Part shown: positions 19,101-30,720 of the stretch, one piece after another | Position numbering within the stretch: position 1 is the stretch's first letter | Layout of the letters: every line of letters begins with the position of its first letter | NCBI GenBank assembly: GCA_917880885.1 | Contig: OU862908.1 | Coordinates: 8,840,501 to 8,904,500, forward strand | DNA from: Limnephilus marmoratus | Lineage: Eukaryota > Arthropoda > Insecta > Trichoptera > Limnephilidae | Direction: 5' to 3' | DNA: 64,000 bases | Position numbers and translations under genes: made by a program | The notes under the pieces: model-generated | Seen by the model: the letters and a program-made list of their open reading frames with translations, nothing else | Database searches by the model: none | What the model was told of the DNA's origin: nothing

Positions 19101-22100
19101 TTGTGACTTCATAATTAATATATGATTTAGCTGTCTAGTATATCTCAGAGACTAGACACGCCCTGATGATTTATCTAAATAGAGTCTTAATACAATCCTG
19201 AACACACATATTATATAATGTAAATCTGTAAAAAGGGCTAGCGAGACTATCAAGCGGCTTGGCTCAATCACGTAGTTTTTTGTCTATGGCTAGAGTTTTG
19301 ACCGCATTTTGACCGTCTCCAGAGGTGGCTTGAAGCTTGAGTCAAGCGTTGCGCAATAATCTACGTTATTGCGCAACGCTTGAAGCGAATTTATATTTCT
19401 TCGGCGTAGACAACAAATCATAGACAAATAAGTACCTGAGTGGTGATTTTAGATATTACGTATCACGTAAAACGTTTATAAAAATAGATTAAATTATTAC
19501 AAAATAGGTATTAATTATTTTTGTGTTTACTTTGTAGAAATCCATCTGATTTTTCTTCTAAATTAATGTAAATATAATTTAATAATGTTATTACGTTAAT
19601 GTTATATTAAAATATTAATATATAACATTTATTATAACATAACAAATAATTATTTTTCTTTACTAGATTCCATCTCGCACAAAAATCACTTTCAAATAGC
19701 GAAAATGACAGGAAACCATAGACAAAGGAGTAATATCTCGAGAGAAATATCGTCTAGACATAGACTAAGGCTTGGCTCAACGGCTTGAAGCGCGCGTCAA
19801 GCTGTTGAGGCAAGCATTCATAGACAATAACGGAAAAATAAATTTACGTGCTGGCCGTCAAGCCGCTTGATCGTCTCCAAGCGTTCTGGCAAGCATTTGT
19901 CTATGCCTAGATGTGATTTTCGATAGTTTGTTTGGTTTATTTATGGTTGACAGTGAATTTTGTGCGGCTGAAATAAAATGGAATATAACGGAGACAAAGC
20001 ATTCTTAGCCCTTGGGTTATCTTTGTATTTTAATAAAAATAAACGAATTTGGTGTCAAGAATGGTACAATTTGTGATCCCGCTTTACTCATAAGCATTTA
20101 CGAAGCGTATTACAGGCACGGCACCAAATGATTACTTACACGCATTTTTTCAAAATAGATGATCGTAATTATTACGAAGCATTGTTGTATATTTCCGTTG
20201 ACATTATGAATAAATGTTATAATTAATATTTTAATATAACATTAATTGATAAAGTTGATCAAGGAAAATTATTTATTCCCTGTTTCTCAGATGTTCACAA
20301 GACCTAAACAATATTTTCAATCAGTCAAAGCAGTTACATCATTAACAATAAGAAAACAAAAAATACTTGCAGAACTGAATAATAACATTAATAGAAGTTA
20401 CAATATTATTAAACAACGAGAGAAAAACATACTTGTAGAACTTAATAATAAATAATACTTGCTGGTACCCGGCATGCGTTGCAACGCCATTCAAAGAAAT
20501 AAATTAATTCTCCCTGCATGTCCTTTCCCGTGCGTCCCCGTTGACCTCCCGAGTCTCATTCCGAGAATACTGCACAAGAGTCCCAACTGCTCCCGTCTGG
20601 AGCCAGGGAGACTATGGTATCCCCGATCGGGGTACGTTGTGAGGCTGAAGGTAGTGGGGTGGGGAAGGAGATAGGAAAGAGGAAGGTGGCGAAGTACCTG
20701 GCTATTTAGATCTGGTCACCAATCACGGCTTATGCCATTTCAAGCAACGTTTCAATTCTGAATGGTGGTCTACCAGGGCGATACTTAGAGTATCTTCCAA
20801 TCTGGAACGTGCCGCAAATATACTTTATATTATTTTTAAGAAAAAAAAAGTGAAATAACACAAATTAATCAAATAAAATTTATTTGACACGCCGGGATTC
20901 GATCCCCCGACCTTCGGTTTACGAGTCAAGAGCCTTACTTACGTCAATTTTTCTTTCCGTAAGATCTTTCCACAAAGTATCGGAAGACTTAAAAAAATCT
21001 TTCAATTCCTTCCCCTCCCTCCAATTTTATTACTTTTTCTTTCCGGAAGAACCTTCTACAAAGTATTAGAAAACTTTAAAAAATATATGAATGAAATAGG
21101 TAAAGTGGTTCTGAAGTTATAGCGTGACCAAGGGAAACAGGGATTCATTTGTAGAAATCCATCTGATTTTTCTACAAATTAAACACAAAAACAATAACTA
21201 AAATCAGATGCATTTCTACAAATTAAACACAATAACAATTAATTCTTATTTTATATTAATTTTATCTAATTTATAGAATTGTTTCATGATGCGTGAGAAA
21301 TGTAACAAATTTTGAAAAAAATCTGTTCTTTTATGTCGAAGAACGCTAACTATTAATGTACATGGGGTCCTATTTTATGATTCTGCGATTGTTTCGAAAA
21401 TGTAATTAATTTCAAGAAATGGCCAATATCACCTTTAATGAGTGATAGCCAAATAAATAATTAAAAAAAATATATCAATTCGCATCAAGCTCGCCGCCAG
21501 CACGTAGATTATTGAAGCTTGCTTCAAGCGTCCTCGGTAGACTGTCAAAACGCTTGGCTCAAACGAAAACTACGCGCAGTGTTGCCAGCTTAACAAAAAA
21601 CTACGTGCTTGAAAGAAATGCTATTGATAGTGTCGGAATCTCTTTAAACTTCTCACCTTATTGAATAAACCTTATAATTGTTTGACATACTTTCATTAAT
21701 TTAATTTAATCTATTATTTATCGATCATCTTCTTTCATGCATGTTGAATAGGAGGTGTTTTTGGCGCCTAATAACAGACCAAAGGTGTGGCCACTATGAA
21801 AAAAAGAAAGGAAAGGGATTATGGTTCAAAGTAAAGCATTTTCCTTACCCTGAGTTCTGTGAGCAGAGCCTCGTGGAAGGCGATGGTGGCGGCCTTGGAA
21901 GCGCTGTAGTCCGTGCAGAGGTAGGTGCCCATCATGCCTGCTACGGATCCCACCGTCACCACGTGGCCCTGCTTCCTCTCCATCATGTCGGGCAGGAAAG
22001 CTTTCACGGTCTGCAAATGCATTAAAATAAACATAATTCATGGTATTTTTTTTTACATTAGCCCCTCATATCAGGAGGCCTTGAAGTAAATAATTTCCAT

Positions 22101-25100
22101 CAGGGCCTATGTCATCTTAGGGGATGTGTAGAGGGTCTTTTTAAGGAAAGGAAGAAAAGGAGGTTTTGGGAAGGAAAAAGGTGAGAGGAGTGGGTAGGAA
22201 TCTGGGGGTCAGTGTGTCCAGGAGTAACGGACATATGAATCCATTCCTCCAATTTAGCAGTGGTGCCCGCTTTCTTGGGATGAGGTTTGTCAAGGTCTTG
22301 GTGGCAAATGCGTATGCTCACCTACTGTGTGGCGGGCCGGATCGGGAGAGTCTGCCAGAGGCAGACATAATCTAGACCTCTCCTAGTCGGACTCTCTCGA
22401 CCCATCGCCTTGCACCGCAGTGGGAGGGATTTATTCATACGTCTCTCACTCCTGGATACATTGATCCCCAGATTCCTACCCACCCCTCATACCTTTTTCC
22501 TTCCCAGAATGTCCTCTTCTTCCTTTCCCTAAAGATGACTAGGCCCTGATGGAATTATTTTCCTGAGGGCCTGTTGTCTGGAGCTATTGTAAAAAAAGGC
22601 GGAATTCTGCTGATCCTCACATATCCAATTTCACAACAAGTTTAATAGTACTTACTCGTAATTTTTTTACATGTATCTAAGTAAAAAAAAATCTTACCCA
22701 GTAATGAGCCAGTGTGTTCACTTTGTATGTCGTTTCAATGGCGGTGTCTGGCAGCTCCAGGAATGGGCGTCCGTACACGATTCCAGCATTGTTAACCAGC
22801 AGCGTCACCACGCCCACCTGCAAATAACACAGAAATTGTTTAAGAACCTACTTGTGACAGCCAATTTTGAGAACCGTAAAATAAACAATAAATCGATGTC
22901 TTCCAGAAAAGAAAAAAAAGCGTTTCATTAACATACAATTTATTGTTTGTTAAACCAAAGTTGACCCTATAAACTCATTCAACTTTTTCGGCGGAGTTCC
23001 TCAGGGCTCTCACTTGGACTGCATCCTATTTTTATATAACCTCACCTAACATAATCTTATATAAATCTAATGATAATACTCGGATAATTTACATAGCGCT
23101 ATTTTGGTGAAATATCGACTCAAGAGCACCATATCAAGGCTATAAATGCTGATTTATTTTTTTGAAAGTGGAAATTTTTTTAAGAAAAGACACAAAACTC
23201 TCTGAAAGCGTAGGGGGAGTCCGGGAGAGTGTACCCGCCTTCAACTATTTTATTTTACTTTTTTTCTATAACTACATATTGCTACTTTTTATGAATTGTA
23301 TCTTAAGCTGCACTATTTAGCTATATTTTCTCTGAAGAACGTTTGATATAACATTAAATAATTAATCAGTTATTAACGAATTCACACAAAATTTATTTTG
23401 GCTAATTTCTCCCGCCTGGGTGGGAGACTTTACCCTCCAAGTAGGGAGACATTACCCGGACTTGGAGGTAGGTGAAATAATAAATAAAAAAATGTTATTT
23501 TATTTTAAAAAATATAATTTTTAAGATAAGGTACTTGGTATTACATAATACAATGAGAAAATGAGGAACTTTGATTATTTTAATAATTTTAATTTGACAA
23601 TAGCCACAAATTAATGATATCACAAATATTTTGAGTTGTGACATAATTAGTATGTATGACCCCAATAAGTATTCAAAACCTTATAACAAATATTCAAAAC
23701 TTTATAACTACGTGTAAGAGAATCAACATTTATTATTTAAATTATTATAAACTTTATTATAAACTTAATCAATTTCCTTAGAGATTACCCTGGGTAAAGT
23801 CTCCTTCCAACGCGTGACTAATGTCTCCCACCCCACGCCAATCAGTTTATTATTTAATTTTTATAAAAACTATGCCAAATCCGTAAAAGCTATCTACTGT
23901 AGGTAATACTAGGATATTACCCAACTGAACTTTGTTACCATCCCATAAAAACCAATTCGATTAAAACCAGTTTTCTGTAAAATTACTAGCAAAATATTAT
24001 GAATAGGCCACTTGCATCACATTTTTTAAATTTTTTTTCCGGTTTAGGCAAATATTCTAAGACATTCTGTATTTTTTAATTATTTTTTAATCGTATTTTT
24101 GAAACCCTGGGGATTTTTTGAAAATTTCAATCCGAAAAATCAAACCATTTTTTATAAACCGGAAATACGGGACATAATTTTATAGGTGTGAAAAAACGAT
24201 AATTACATAGCCGAAAATCATTTAAAAAAAAAGAACGTTTTCCACACGAATGGCACAGGAGAATAACGAGGCATACCAAAAATATTACATCTCATAAATA
24301 TTTTTTTCCTTGATCCATCTTGTTGATCATAAATCATTATATTGTACAGCGTATATATTACTAAATTTAATGTACTATACTTGTGCTTGTAAATTATAAC
24401 AATAATAAGAATATTATAAAATTTTATTTTGTTAAAATCAGCACCATAATCATTATACCTCTAAAACACGTACCAACATCTTCTTCACGTTCTGAAGAGA
24501 ACCCCGTACATCTAAAATGTACGGGGTTCTCTTCAGAACATCTGTCAAAAAGTGAAATCAAATGATAAGTTCGCAGAGAACAAACAATAAATCTAGTGAA
24601 CGAATTCAAAAATTCGCCTGAAATCAAAGTGATGCCATATAAAAAAAAAAATCAGTGTGGAATTTTTTAAAATTAATAGGAACATTTTCGGAGACGGGAC
24701 ATTTTCATGTAGTGACGTCATGAGCCCAAATAATGGATTTATTGATTTAAAAATAAAAACAACTGTACATTTCTAAACAATTTTACTAACATTTTCTTAA
24801 TCTTAGTAAAAAGATCTATCCACATGATTTTTTCCAAGTCGTTATGAAATCCATGCAAGTAGCCTATTATGCTATTGTCAAAATAGTTAATATACTTTTA
24901 ATTTAAATAGTTTTTGGTTTACGTTTATTTTAACACACAAATAAAAAAATTAATTCGCTAATAAGTGTTAAAAAAAACTTTTATTTTAAGTTGCTAAAGC
25001 AGTCGTTTCCAAAGTGGTCTATAACGACCCCCCAGGGGTCGACTTCAGTTTGAGGGAGTGCATGTCAGTGAAAAAAAAATTGGGGATGTATGAGATGTAA

Positions 25101-28100
25101 ATGAGGGTCCACGAAAGAGTATTTAGGCAAGCCGTCACCAACATTTTGGCTTCCCGTAAATGTAGGAAGAGGAACGGCTATATGGGCTTTTTAATACAAA
25201 ACTTAAATTGTCCGACCGAAACAGGACTTTTCGCCGAAACCGAAACCCAATCTTCGGTGTCTGTTTCAGTTTCGGCCGAAACCGAAACTTTTTTAGACAT
25301 GTTAGAAATCGATTGTTAACTGCTATTTGGCTTACTTTTTTCACTTATTCACACAGTTAACACGTGTTAAATTAACTAAATAATAAAAAAAAAACAATAA
25401 TTGAAGTATGTGAAAAAATGGTCTGTTATTTTCTTTCATATGTTCCCCGTGGAGTGCCCCGAATTTTGTGTCTGGGTCTTTTTATAGGCGAACATAGCCT
25501 ATATTTGTGGAGAAATTCTCTAGCCACCCCCCCCTACCTTTCAACCAAACCTTTCAACTTTGTATATAGTTAGTTACCTTTCCATATTCTGATATTGAGC
25601 AAACAAAAGAAACGTACAGTATTTTTTGGTTATTATTTTAGTCACTCTTACAATGAATTCTAAAAGTTTGTAGGCCCTGTCACAGATGACATTTATGTGT
25701 GATTGGAAAGATATTCCGGAGTCCATTATTATAAGTCCTACTTCATTTACTTCACTACGTCTTTTTAGTTCTACGTCATTGATTTTGTACGGGAATATTA
25801 GGTGGTTAAGGCTTTTGGTGAAAGATTTTGTGTAACATTTTTCCAGGTTAAGGTTATTAATATTCTCTTGTTACTTGCAATTCTAGTCTGTTTTTTTTTA
25901 TTTTTTTATTTATTTATTTTATACATTTTACAAATATAAGACAAAAAGTCCCGATAAACTGCTTTTTAGCAGTTTGTCTAACGGGTTCTTTACATTAAAG
26001 ATCTTATTATAGAGATTTAATAGTAACATTTTTACAGTTAAAGATATAAAATTAAATTATTTTTTTTACAGAAATATACTTAGATACATTTTTAAAATTA
26101 TAGATATAAAATAAAATTATTTTTTTTACAGAAATATACTTAGATAAAAGAAAAACTATGAAAACATTGAATAACAATTTTAAAGTCTTTAGAATAAGTA
26201 ATATGTTATTGTAAGCTAATACAAATTAATTCTTTCCGTGAGCCAAGTCTTCAGTAAGTTCACCAATTGTTTGTTTTGGGCACAGTTTTTAATTTCAGCT
26301 GGAAGCATATTTAAACAATTGGGAATCATGTAATTTAAAATTCTTTGTCCATATTTATTTGTATGTTTAGGTACAATTAGTCCTTCATTAAAGTTAAAAC
26401 GAGTATTATGGTTGTGTTCCAGCCTGTTAATATATAAAGGGTTATTTATGTGCTGAAATATCATTTTGTACCACATAATTGCTCTCACTGAAAGAATTTT
26501 GAGACTTTGATAAAAGTATGGAATATTAAGCCTTTCTTTGTTATTAATATTAGTGAAATTTGAAGTTTTTAAAACATGTGCCTGTGTCATTGATATATAA
26601 AATAAACGAGAGAGGTCCGAGATGTGATCCTTATGGAATTCCTGATGGTATAATAATAATAATAACATTATATTTATATAGCGCAGTTTTGTGACATTTC
26701 ACTTCAAGTGCGGTATAATATAGAAACGTGAGTTTTCGACCGTTTTCTGTTAAAAGGTTTAACGAGCAGTTGAGGGAATTAATTTCTTTGGGTTATTTAT
26801 TGTTAAAGTACCCATAAAGTTACTGTTATAGTTTTGTATTGTTTTACTATTATTGAAGTGTGTCATACTTGCAGATAGACTGTACCTACTCTATATACCT
26901 ACTGTGTCATACTTGCAGATAGGTGTACCTTCTCTACATACCTGCTGTGTCATACTTGCAAATTGATTGTATTACAAATAAAGAGTAATTATATTTACCG
27001 TAAAGTAATTGCGGATTTTATTTACTTAATTTTTTGATATGATTGTACGTTTCGTTTATTTTATAACGCCTTGTTAATAAAAAATAAAATGTTAATCGTG
27101 CTATAAAATGATCCAAGTTTTATTAAGTATATATTGTTAATACATAACAACATATAACCGAAACACATTTTAACTAAGTATTGCGAAAAATAGAAGTTAT
27201 AGATCGGTAAAAACCCGCAGATCATTTCTATAATGTATTTAATAATTTCTAAAAACATTACACACTTTCTCTATCTAGAATCTAAACAATCTCTTTGCCT
27301 CAAGAGTAAAAACAAAAACAAAAAACCAACGTAGTGGCTAGTGACTAGTGACTAGGTAGGCGGGATTGGTATATTTATGATGTAGGCACTAGACTTCACC
27401 TGGGTTCTGTTAAAATGGTTACCGAACAAATCAGAACACCTTTGAAAAGTGAAACAAAGTCGATTTTGCATTGACCATCGACATTTTTAACGTCACTTGC
27501 AGACAGTTCAGCTACTAAATTTGACGCATGTCACAAAGTAGTAAAATTGCCCCCATGGCCTTTTTATTTATTTTTTGTTTTTGTTTTTATGTGAACACTT
27601 CTCAGGAGTCCCCGCTGCTCCAGTTTGGAGTCAGTGAGACTATGGCATTCCTAATTGGGATATTTTGTGAGTCTGAAGGTTTATGGGGAGGGAAAGGCGA
27701 TAGGGAAGATTAAGATGGGGAAGTACCTGGCTACTCAGATACGGTCACCAAATACTGCTAAAGTCTTACGTCTTACGCCAGGGATTTACCAAGTATCTTC
27801 CACTCTGGAACGTGCCCCAAATGAGGTGGTATTACTTACTTACCTTGGGGGCCGTTCAAGTATTACGTAACGCACTTGGGGGGGGGGGTCTTGTGAAACG
27901 TTACTGTGCGTTACGAGAGGGGGGGGGGGGGGGGAGTTCGAACAACGCGTTACGTAACATGTTTTTTTTTATTTAGATAAAAAAACTAGGGAATTAAAAT
28001 CTTCCAAGTTGGCAATCCTTTTCGTTCTCGAAATCTCTTGTTTTATTTATTACCGCAAACGCGATAAAGCGACTTTCCAGTACTTAATTGTGACTCTCAG

Positions 28101-28665
28101 GTAAAAATTCTCACTTGAGCCTTACATAACGCTTAGGAAGGGGGAGGGGGGGGGGGGGTGGAACGGAAAAACGTTACGGCGCGTTACATGGGGGGGAGGG
28201 GGGGTCAAAAATCTAAAAATTGCGTTACGTAATACTTGAACGCCTCCTTGTACCTCAAATTTGTAATCTTTTCCGTAATATCATATTGGCGTATAACCCT
28301 TTTACGGAGAAAACGAAGGAATAAATAAATGAAAAGTGATGAAAAATAAAAGTTTACTATTTAGCTATGTTATTTTTTATTGTTAGGTTATGTTATTTTT
28401 TTCGTTATTTTTAATGACTTTATAAAATATACCACTTGTCAGAAATGTTCTGATTTGTCAAGTCATGTTAGAAATGAAATAATGAAAACACAACAACTTT
28501 TCCAAGAAAAGTAATTAACAGAAGCAAAAGAAATATTTAATTTACTAACCTCTTCTTTGACAATTTTTCCAATTCTATAAACTTCCATCCTGTCCGAAAC
28601 ATCGCATACGTATCCATGGGCGATTAGTCCTTCTTCCTTGATCATTTCACAGGTCCTGGATAGAC
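16008..28665 (-). CDS. SDR16C-type short-chain dehydrogenase (epidermal retinol dehydrogenase 2-like), 5' partial
   Basis: It is a NAD(P)-dependent oxidoreductase of the classical SDR family. SDR16C members oxidise retinol or related lipid alcohols and sit on the ER or lipid droplets, so that role is inferred. Five exons (28550-28665, 22698-22817, 21849-22010, 18207-18406, 16008-16110) join in phase with GT/AG sites. In order they encode the CDVSD segment that contacts the cofactor, LLVNNAGIV (NNAG motif), the catalytic Ser in VTVGSVAGM, the active-site YSASK (Tyr and Lys), ICPYLINTGMF (the family's P-G loop), LEPEYVADTIVQAI, and a C-terminal amphipathic tail ending GRPRVAAG. The TGxxxGxG glycine motif and N-terminal membrane anchor are upstream exons not found before 64000. 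All key residues seen are intact, so the gene looks functional. Introns are 5.7, 0.7, 3.4 and 2.1 kb. Confidence 0.93.
16111..16870. other. SDR last intron, 3' part
   Basis: AT-rich intron; no repeat ends or exon recognised. Confidence 0.4.
16872..17165 (+). repeat. Tandem repeat, three diverged units of ~100 bp
   Basis: Each unit contains a GGACCAAGATCCA-like start, GACTTTTGA(C/T)TGT, GTTATAATC and CATAGATGGC(G)CTAA. The GATGGC motif recurs at about 16949, 17051 and 17145. It is in an SDR intron. Confidence 0.7.
17288..17705 (+). mobile_element. tRNA-derived SINE, near full length
   Basis: The head reads GCCTGTATGGTCAAGGGGTA with a following B-box-like GGTACAAATCC. The body has GAAGATACTCTCAGTAT, TTGTGACCAGTAATCTGAAT, a pyrimidine-rich CCTACTCCTTCCCC run, GATGCCATAGTCTCATTGG and a short A-rich tail. 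Other copies: 20565-20940, 27595-27840, 47640-48966 (split), 56096-56473 and a fragment at 10232. Confidence 0.85.
18207..18406 (-). CDS. SDR16C-like exon (substrate loop and helix)
   Basis: The acceptor GTGTTGCAG ends at 18407 and the donor GTTAGT starts at 18206. It encodes 66 codons plus TA, starting LHGHDFIKMSLICPYLINTG and ending NNLRMFFLIK. The last two bases and the next exon's T make Tyr. If the donor is not used, the frame stops at once (TAG at 18206-18208), giving a truncated protein ending FLIK. Confidence 0.9.
18420..19240. other. SDR intron, nothing recognised
   Basis: AT-rich intron. No transposon ends or exon-like frames could be supported. Confidence 0.4.
19240..19920. mobile_element. 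Palindrome-rich MITE-like element
   Basis: Inverted blocks ATCAAGCGGCTTGGC (near 19248) and GCCGTCAAGCCGCTTGAT (near 19856) flank the segment. The motif CATAGAC occurs at least five times in both orientations. A local perfect hairpin (TCAAGCGTTGCGCAATAA and its complement, 19343-19385) is included. A related fragment lies at 21480-21620. Class unknown. Confidence 0.5.
20565..20940 (-). mobile_element. tRNA-derived SINE, minus copy
   Basis: Read on the minus strand, it has the head with GGCTCTTGACTCGTAAACCG and B box GGATCGAATCC, then the family body and the AGTTGGGACTCTTGTGCAG tail block. The extreme 5' end of the head is diverged. In SDR intron. Confidence 0.85.
21480..21620. repeat. Fragment related to the 19.2-19.9 kb element
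   Basis: It shares CGCTTGGCTCAA, TTGAAGC and AACTACGTGCTTG motifs with the palindromic element 1.6 kb away. Confidence 0.4.
21849..22010 (-). CDS. SDR16C-like exon (catalytic Ser, Tyr, Lys)
   Basis: The acceptor CATTTGCAG ends at 22011 and the donor GTAAGG starts at 21848. There are exactly 54 codons in phase 0, starting TVKAFLPDMMERKQGHVVTV, then GSVAGMMG with the catalytic Ser and YSASK with the catalytic Tyr and Lys, ending LLTELR. It is much more GC-rich than its surroundings, as a conserved exon would be. Confidence 0.93.
22055..22590. mobile_element. MITE with ~130 bp terminal inverted repeats
   Basis: The left arm has CAGGAGGCCTTGAAG, ATGTCATCTTAGGG, GGAAGGAAAAAGG and GTGGGTAGGAATCTGGGG. 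The right arm repeats these inverted, ending TCAGGAAAATAATTCCATC in complement. The centre carries CCAGAGGCAGACATAATC and GACTCTCTCGACCCATCGCC. Relatives: 62805-63210, 40495-40720 and 6720-6915. It lies in the 0.7 kb SDR intron. Confidence 0.8.
22698..22817 (-). CDS. SDR16C-like exon (NNAG motif)
   Basis: The acceptor TTATTTGCAG ends at 22818 and the donor GTAAGAT starts at 22697. There are 40 codons in phase 0, VGVVTLLVNNAGIVYGRPFL onward, ending KVNTLAHYW. NNAG stabilises the central sheet of classical SDRs, and the VN(T/F)xAHxW segment is typical of the SDR16C group. Confidence 0.93.
22820..24480. other. SDR large intron, mostly unassigned
   Basis: AT-rich. Around 23210-23850 the motif GGGAGAC(A/T)TTACCC occurs twice forward (near 23420 and 23443) and inverted near 23790 and 23822, suggesting a decayed inverted-repeat element of about 640 bp. 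No coding signal. Confidence 0.35.
24488..24540. repeat. Perfect short palindrome, 23 bp arms, 5 nt loop
   Basis: GTTCTGAAGAGAACCCCGTA and three further bases are followed by CTAAA and the exact complement. There is no terminal repeat or duplication around it. In the SDR intron. Confidence 0.9.
25010..25060 (+). repeat. Possible hAT end
   Basis: It starts CAGTCGTTTCCAAAGTGGTC and is followed by a CCCCCCAGGGGTCG palindrome, resembling the CAGnGTTTCCCAAnC ends of hAT elements such as that at 48115. No right end was found. Confidence 0.4.
25060..25890. other. Intron sequence with CCGAAA cluster
   Basis: At 25215-25290, CCGAAACCGAAAC-type motifs recur in both orientations, as at 8080-8165. The rest is AT-rich with no supported feature. 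Confidence 0.4.
25893..26690 (-). pseudogene. LINE ORF2 C-terminus with 3' tail, 5'-truncated
   Basis: A minus-strand frame (26216-26668) ends with HNHNTRFNFNEGLIVPKHTN, then LNMLPAEIKNC and LLKTWLTERINLY, matching the C-terminal H-x-YNTR ... LP..I ... LK..L pattern of CR1/Jockey-type ORF2 proteins. Downstream on the minus strand is a 3' untranslated part with a ~67 bp tandem duplication (26033-26145), ending in an (AAAT)n-like tail at about 25895-25920. This is a typical 5'-truncated insertion in the SDR intron. Confidence 0.75.
26690..27590. other. SDR intron, little recognised
   Basis: AT-rich. At 26858-26960 a ~45 bp motif (GTGTCATACTTGCAGATAG) is repeated three times in tandem. No coding signal. 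Confidence 0.45.
27595..27840 (-). repeat. tRNA-SINE fragment, minus
   Basis: It has the family body blocks GGAGTCAGTGAGACTATGGC, AAGTACCTGGCTACTCAGAT and AAGTATCTTCCACTCTGGAA; the tRNA head is missing. It lies immediately beside the G-rich MITE at 27850, whose insertion may have cut it. Confidence 0.8.
27850..28244. mobile_element. G-rich MITE, ~395 bp
   Basis: The ends are GGGGCCGTTCAAGTATTACG and, inverted, GGCGTTCAAGTATTACGTAA. A possible 5-bp duplication CCTTG flanks it. Long G runs sit beside each end (27880-27892, 27918-27934, 28140-28160, 28190-28203). A truncated relative is at 12596. The class is uncertain. Confidence 0.8.
28550..28665 (-). CDS. SDR16C-like exon (CDVSD segment), first seen
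   Basis: The acceptor TTATTTTCAG ends at 28666 and the donor GTTAGT starts at 28549. Two bases complete a codon from the unseen upstream exon, then LSRTCEMIKEEGLIAHGYVC, DVSDRMEVYRIGKIVKEE. It corresponds to the second cofactor-binding segment. The preceding exon must hold the glycine-rich TGxxxGxG motif. Confidence 0.9.
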
Positions 28666-28832
28666 CTGAAAATAAATAATTCATATTTAGTTCATTGCAA
28701 ACATAAGACAATGGTGAATAACTAGGTATTGCCCGTTGCAGGCAACTAATTGGTAAGCTATTTGAGGTTTGAATGTGGATGAAGCAAAGAGTGTGCGCCT
28801 ACACAAAGGGAGGCCGCCTACCTGGGGAGATA

Positions 28833-29132
28833 ACCGCTCAATTTTGTAAGCCTGATACTGATCCACTTCTTTCGCCCGATTCAAGGCGTTCAGTATGGAC
28901 ATTTTCTCGCAAAAAGGGGCCAAAGAGCTTATTGCTCAATCTTTTATTTTTCAATTCCAAGCTGTGAGGTTGATACGCGTAGTTTGATACCTATATCGCC
29001 TACTTTCTGGTTCCAACGAAGACTCCTACCACTTTGGTCGCCGATTCTCTTAAAACGGTCCCATAAGCATACCGCTCAATTCAGTACACCAACTACTGAG
29101 CCAATCCAGTAGCCCGGCTCAAGGCGTTCAGT
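28833..29132. repeat. Pair of diverged ~65 bp repeats
   Basis: ACCGCTCAATTTTGTAAGCC...AAGGCGTTCAGTAT (28833-28897) recurs as ACCGCTCAATTCAGTACACC...AAGGCGTTCAGTAT (29068-29132). Unit spacing is 235 bp. Origin unknown. Confidence 0.5.
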
Positions 29133-29134
29133 AT

Positions 29135-30195
29135 TTTATTTTATTTTAAGTAAATTGAAAACCAATACAGCCTTTATATCTGAATAATTATTAATATGCA
29201 ATGCAATAGTCAGGGGCAGGCGGACTGGCCTTTTCTACTGTTTTTATTTATTTTTATATTGTGTATTCAGATTGATGCAATCCTATTACAATACACATGG
29301 CATAATCTACATAACTTTTAATAAATAAATGAAAAAAATAACAATAACATATTTCGGACTTCTTGCCTAAAATGACTCTTGAAACCTTCAAGAACAATGT
29401 CAAGAGACCTAGAGATATCATTTAGCAGCATCATACCTCTTGTCATGCTATGCTGGGCCATAGTGCCTAGCCATGAGAACGTTCGTTCTGCCATGGGAAA
29501 TGGATCGGTGACTACAGCCAAATAATATAAAATAAAATGTATTTCCGAAAAAACATATACTTATTAAGATATTTTGGTACAGGGACTACGGACCCATGTT
29601 GTTGGATGGAGGAAATGCAGGAGCCGGCAAATCGTTCCACAGCCGAACAGAAACTTATTTACAGTACCTAAAATAGCAGTTGAAACCTTTTTACTGAGAA
29701 ACTTTAGAATATAGCGATTTCAAAAAGGTTCAATGCATTTTTATTTGTATATAACCTCTTTTTAATTAAGGGTTATTTTAGATAAACATTTTAGTACCTT
29801 ATAATAACTGCTCAATTGTAGAACAATCTGCTATTTTGATTATTAAATTGATAATTACTGTTAAACTATCATAATTACCAAATAAAAATTGCATTACTAG
29901 CTTTCATTTATTTGTTACTAATAAAACTTAAAAGAATGGTAATTGCAAAATATGCAATCTATGTCAATATGATGATACAAAAAAAAAAACAAATCGTCAT
30001 ACAAAAATTATGTAAATTGAATTGAAGCCTATAAAAATGCCTTTTTAATTTTTTTTTATTTAATGTTTCATCACATTTACATTGTATATAATGACAAAAT
30101 ACATATTATTTAAAATAATTACCAAGAACTTGCAAAAAATTGATGCAGTTGCCTATCAAATTTGGATAAATCGAATACTAGCCCTTGTTTTATAA
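29135..30195. other. Unassigned; one odd minus-strand frame
   Basis: Within AT-rich DNA, the segment 29385-29521 has higher GC and an open minus-strand frame with PMAERTFSWLGTMAQHSMTR, preceded by a possible acceptor (GGCTGTAG). A second GC-richer block lies at 29580-29650. No family is recognised; probably transposon relics. Confidence 0.25.
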
Positions 30196-30199
30196 TTTA

Positions 30200-30720
30200 C
30201 TAGCAGACCCGGCCACACGTTGCTGTGGCTAACGAAACACAACGCCATTACCCAACCTTTATAAAATCTACACCACCCGCTTGCCAGCTGCCCGCTGACC
30301 GCTGCCCGCTGCCTGAATTGAATATTTGAATTTCTCGGCTTTTCTCTACTATAATAAGCATGTATTATGCATATAAACTAATTAACTCGCCACTAATTAT
30401 ACAATGCTTGCAATGCAACACTGGATATTTGAAAAGGAAAAATCAAATACCTACTTACTCTAAGACATCTATTTTTCAATTTCTTCCGTAGAACGAATTT
30501 CAAAAGTGACTATAGTACGGCCCGCCAGCCGTTTTGAATCACACAAAAATATGTTTTCTTTGAATTTCTCGGCATTTGTCTAATATAATTTACATGTATT
30601 ATACATATAAACATTCCTCTTCAATCACTCTATCTATTGGTGAAAACCGTATGAAAATCCGTTGCGTAGTTTAAAAGATTAACGCGCACATACATTTTGA
30701 GCGACTTCATTTTATACCTA
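30200..30720 (-). mobile_element. Helitron-like element, 3' end on minus strand
   Basis: On the minus strand it ends GGCCGGGTCTGCTAG followed by T, the CTAG|T terminus of insect Helitrons. Upstream are GGGTAATGGCGTTGTGTTTC, a GCGGGCAGCGG-type repeat and AACGGATTTTCATACGGTTT, the same modules as 32480-32687. An internal ~53 bp direct duplication occurs (30328-30380 / 30560-30612). The 5' end is approximate. Confidence 0.65.

Noticed and set aside
24488..24540. microRNA precursor
   Set aside because: A perfect 23 bp stem with a 5 nt loop and no extended imperfect stem is not a typical pre-miRNA; a snap-back duplication fits better.
26216..26668. Independent host gene
   Set aside because: The C-terminal pattern and AAAT tail identify a truncated LINE, and it sits in an SDR intron.
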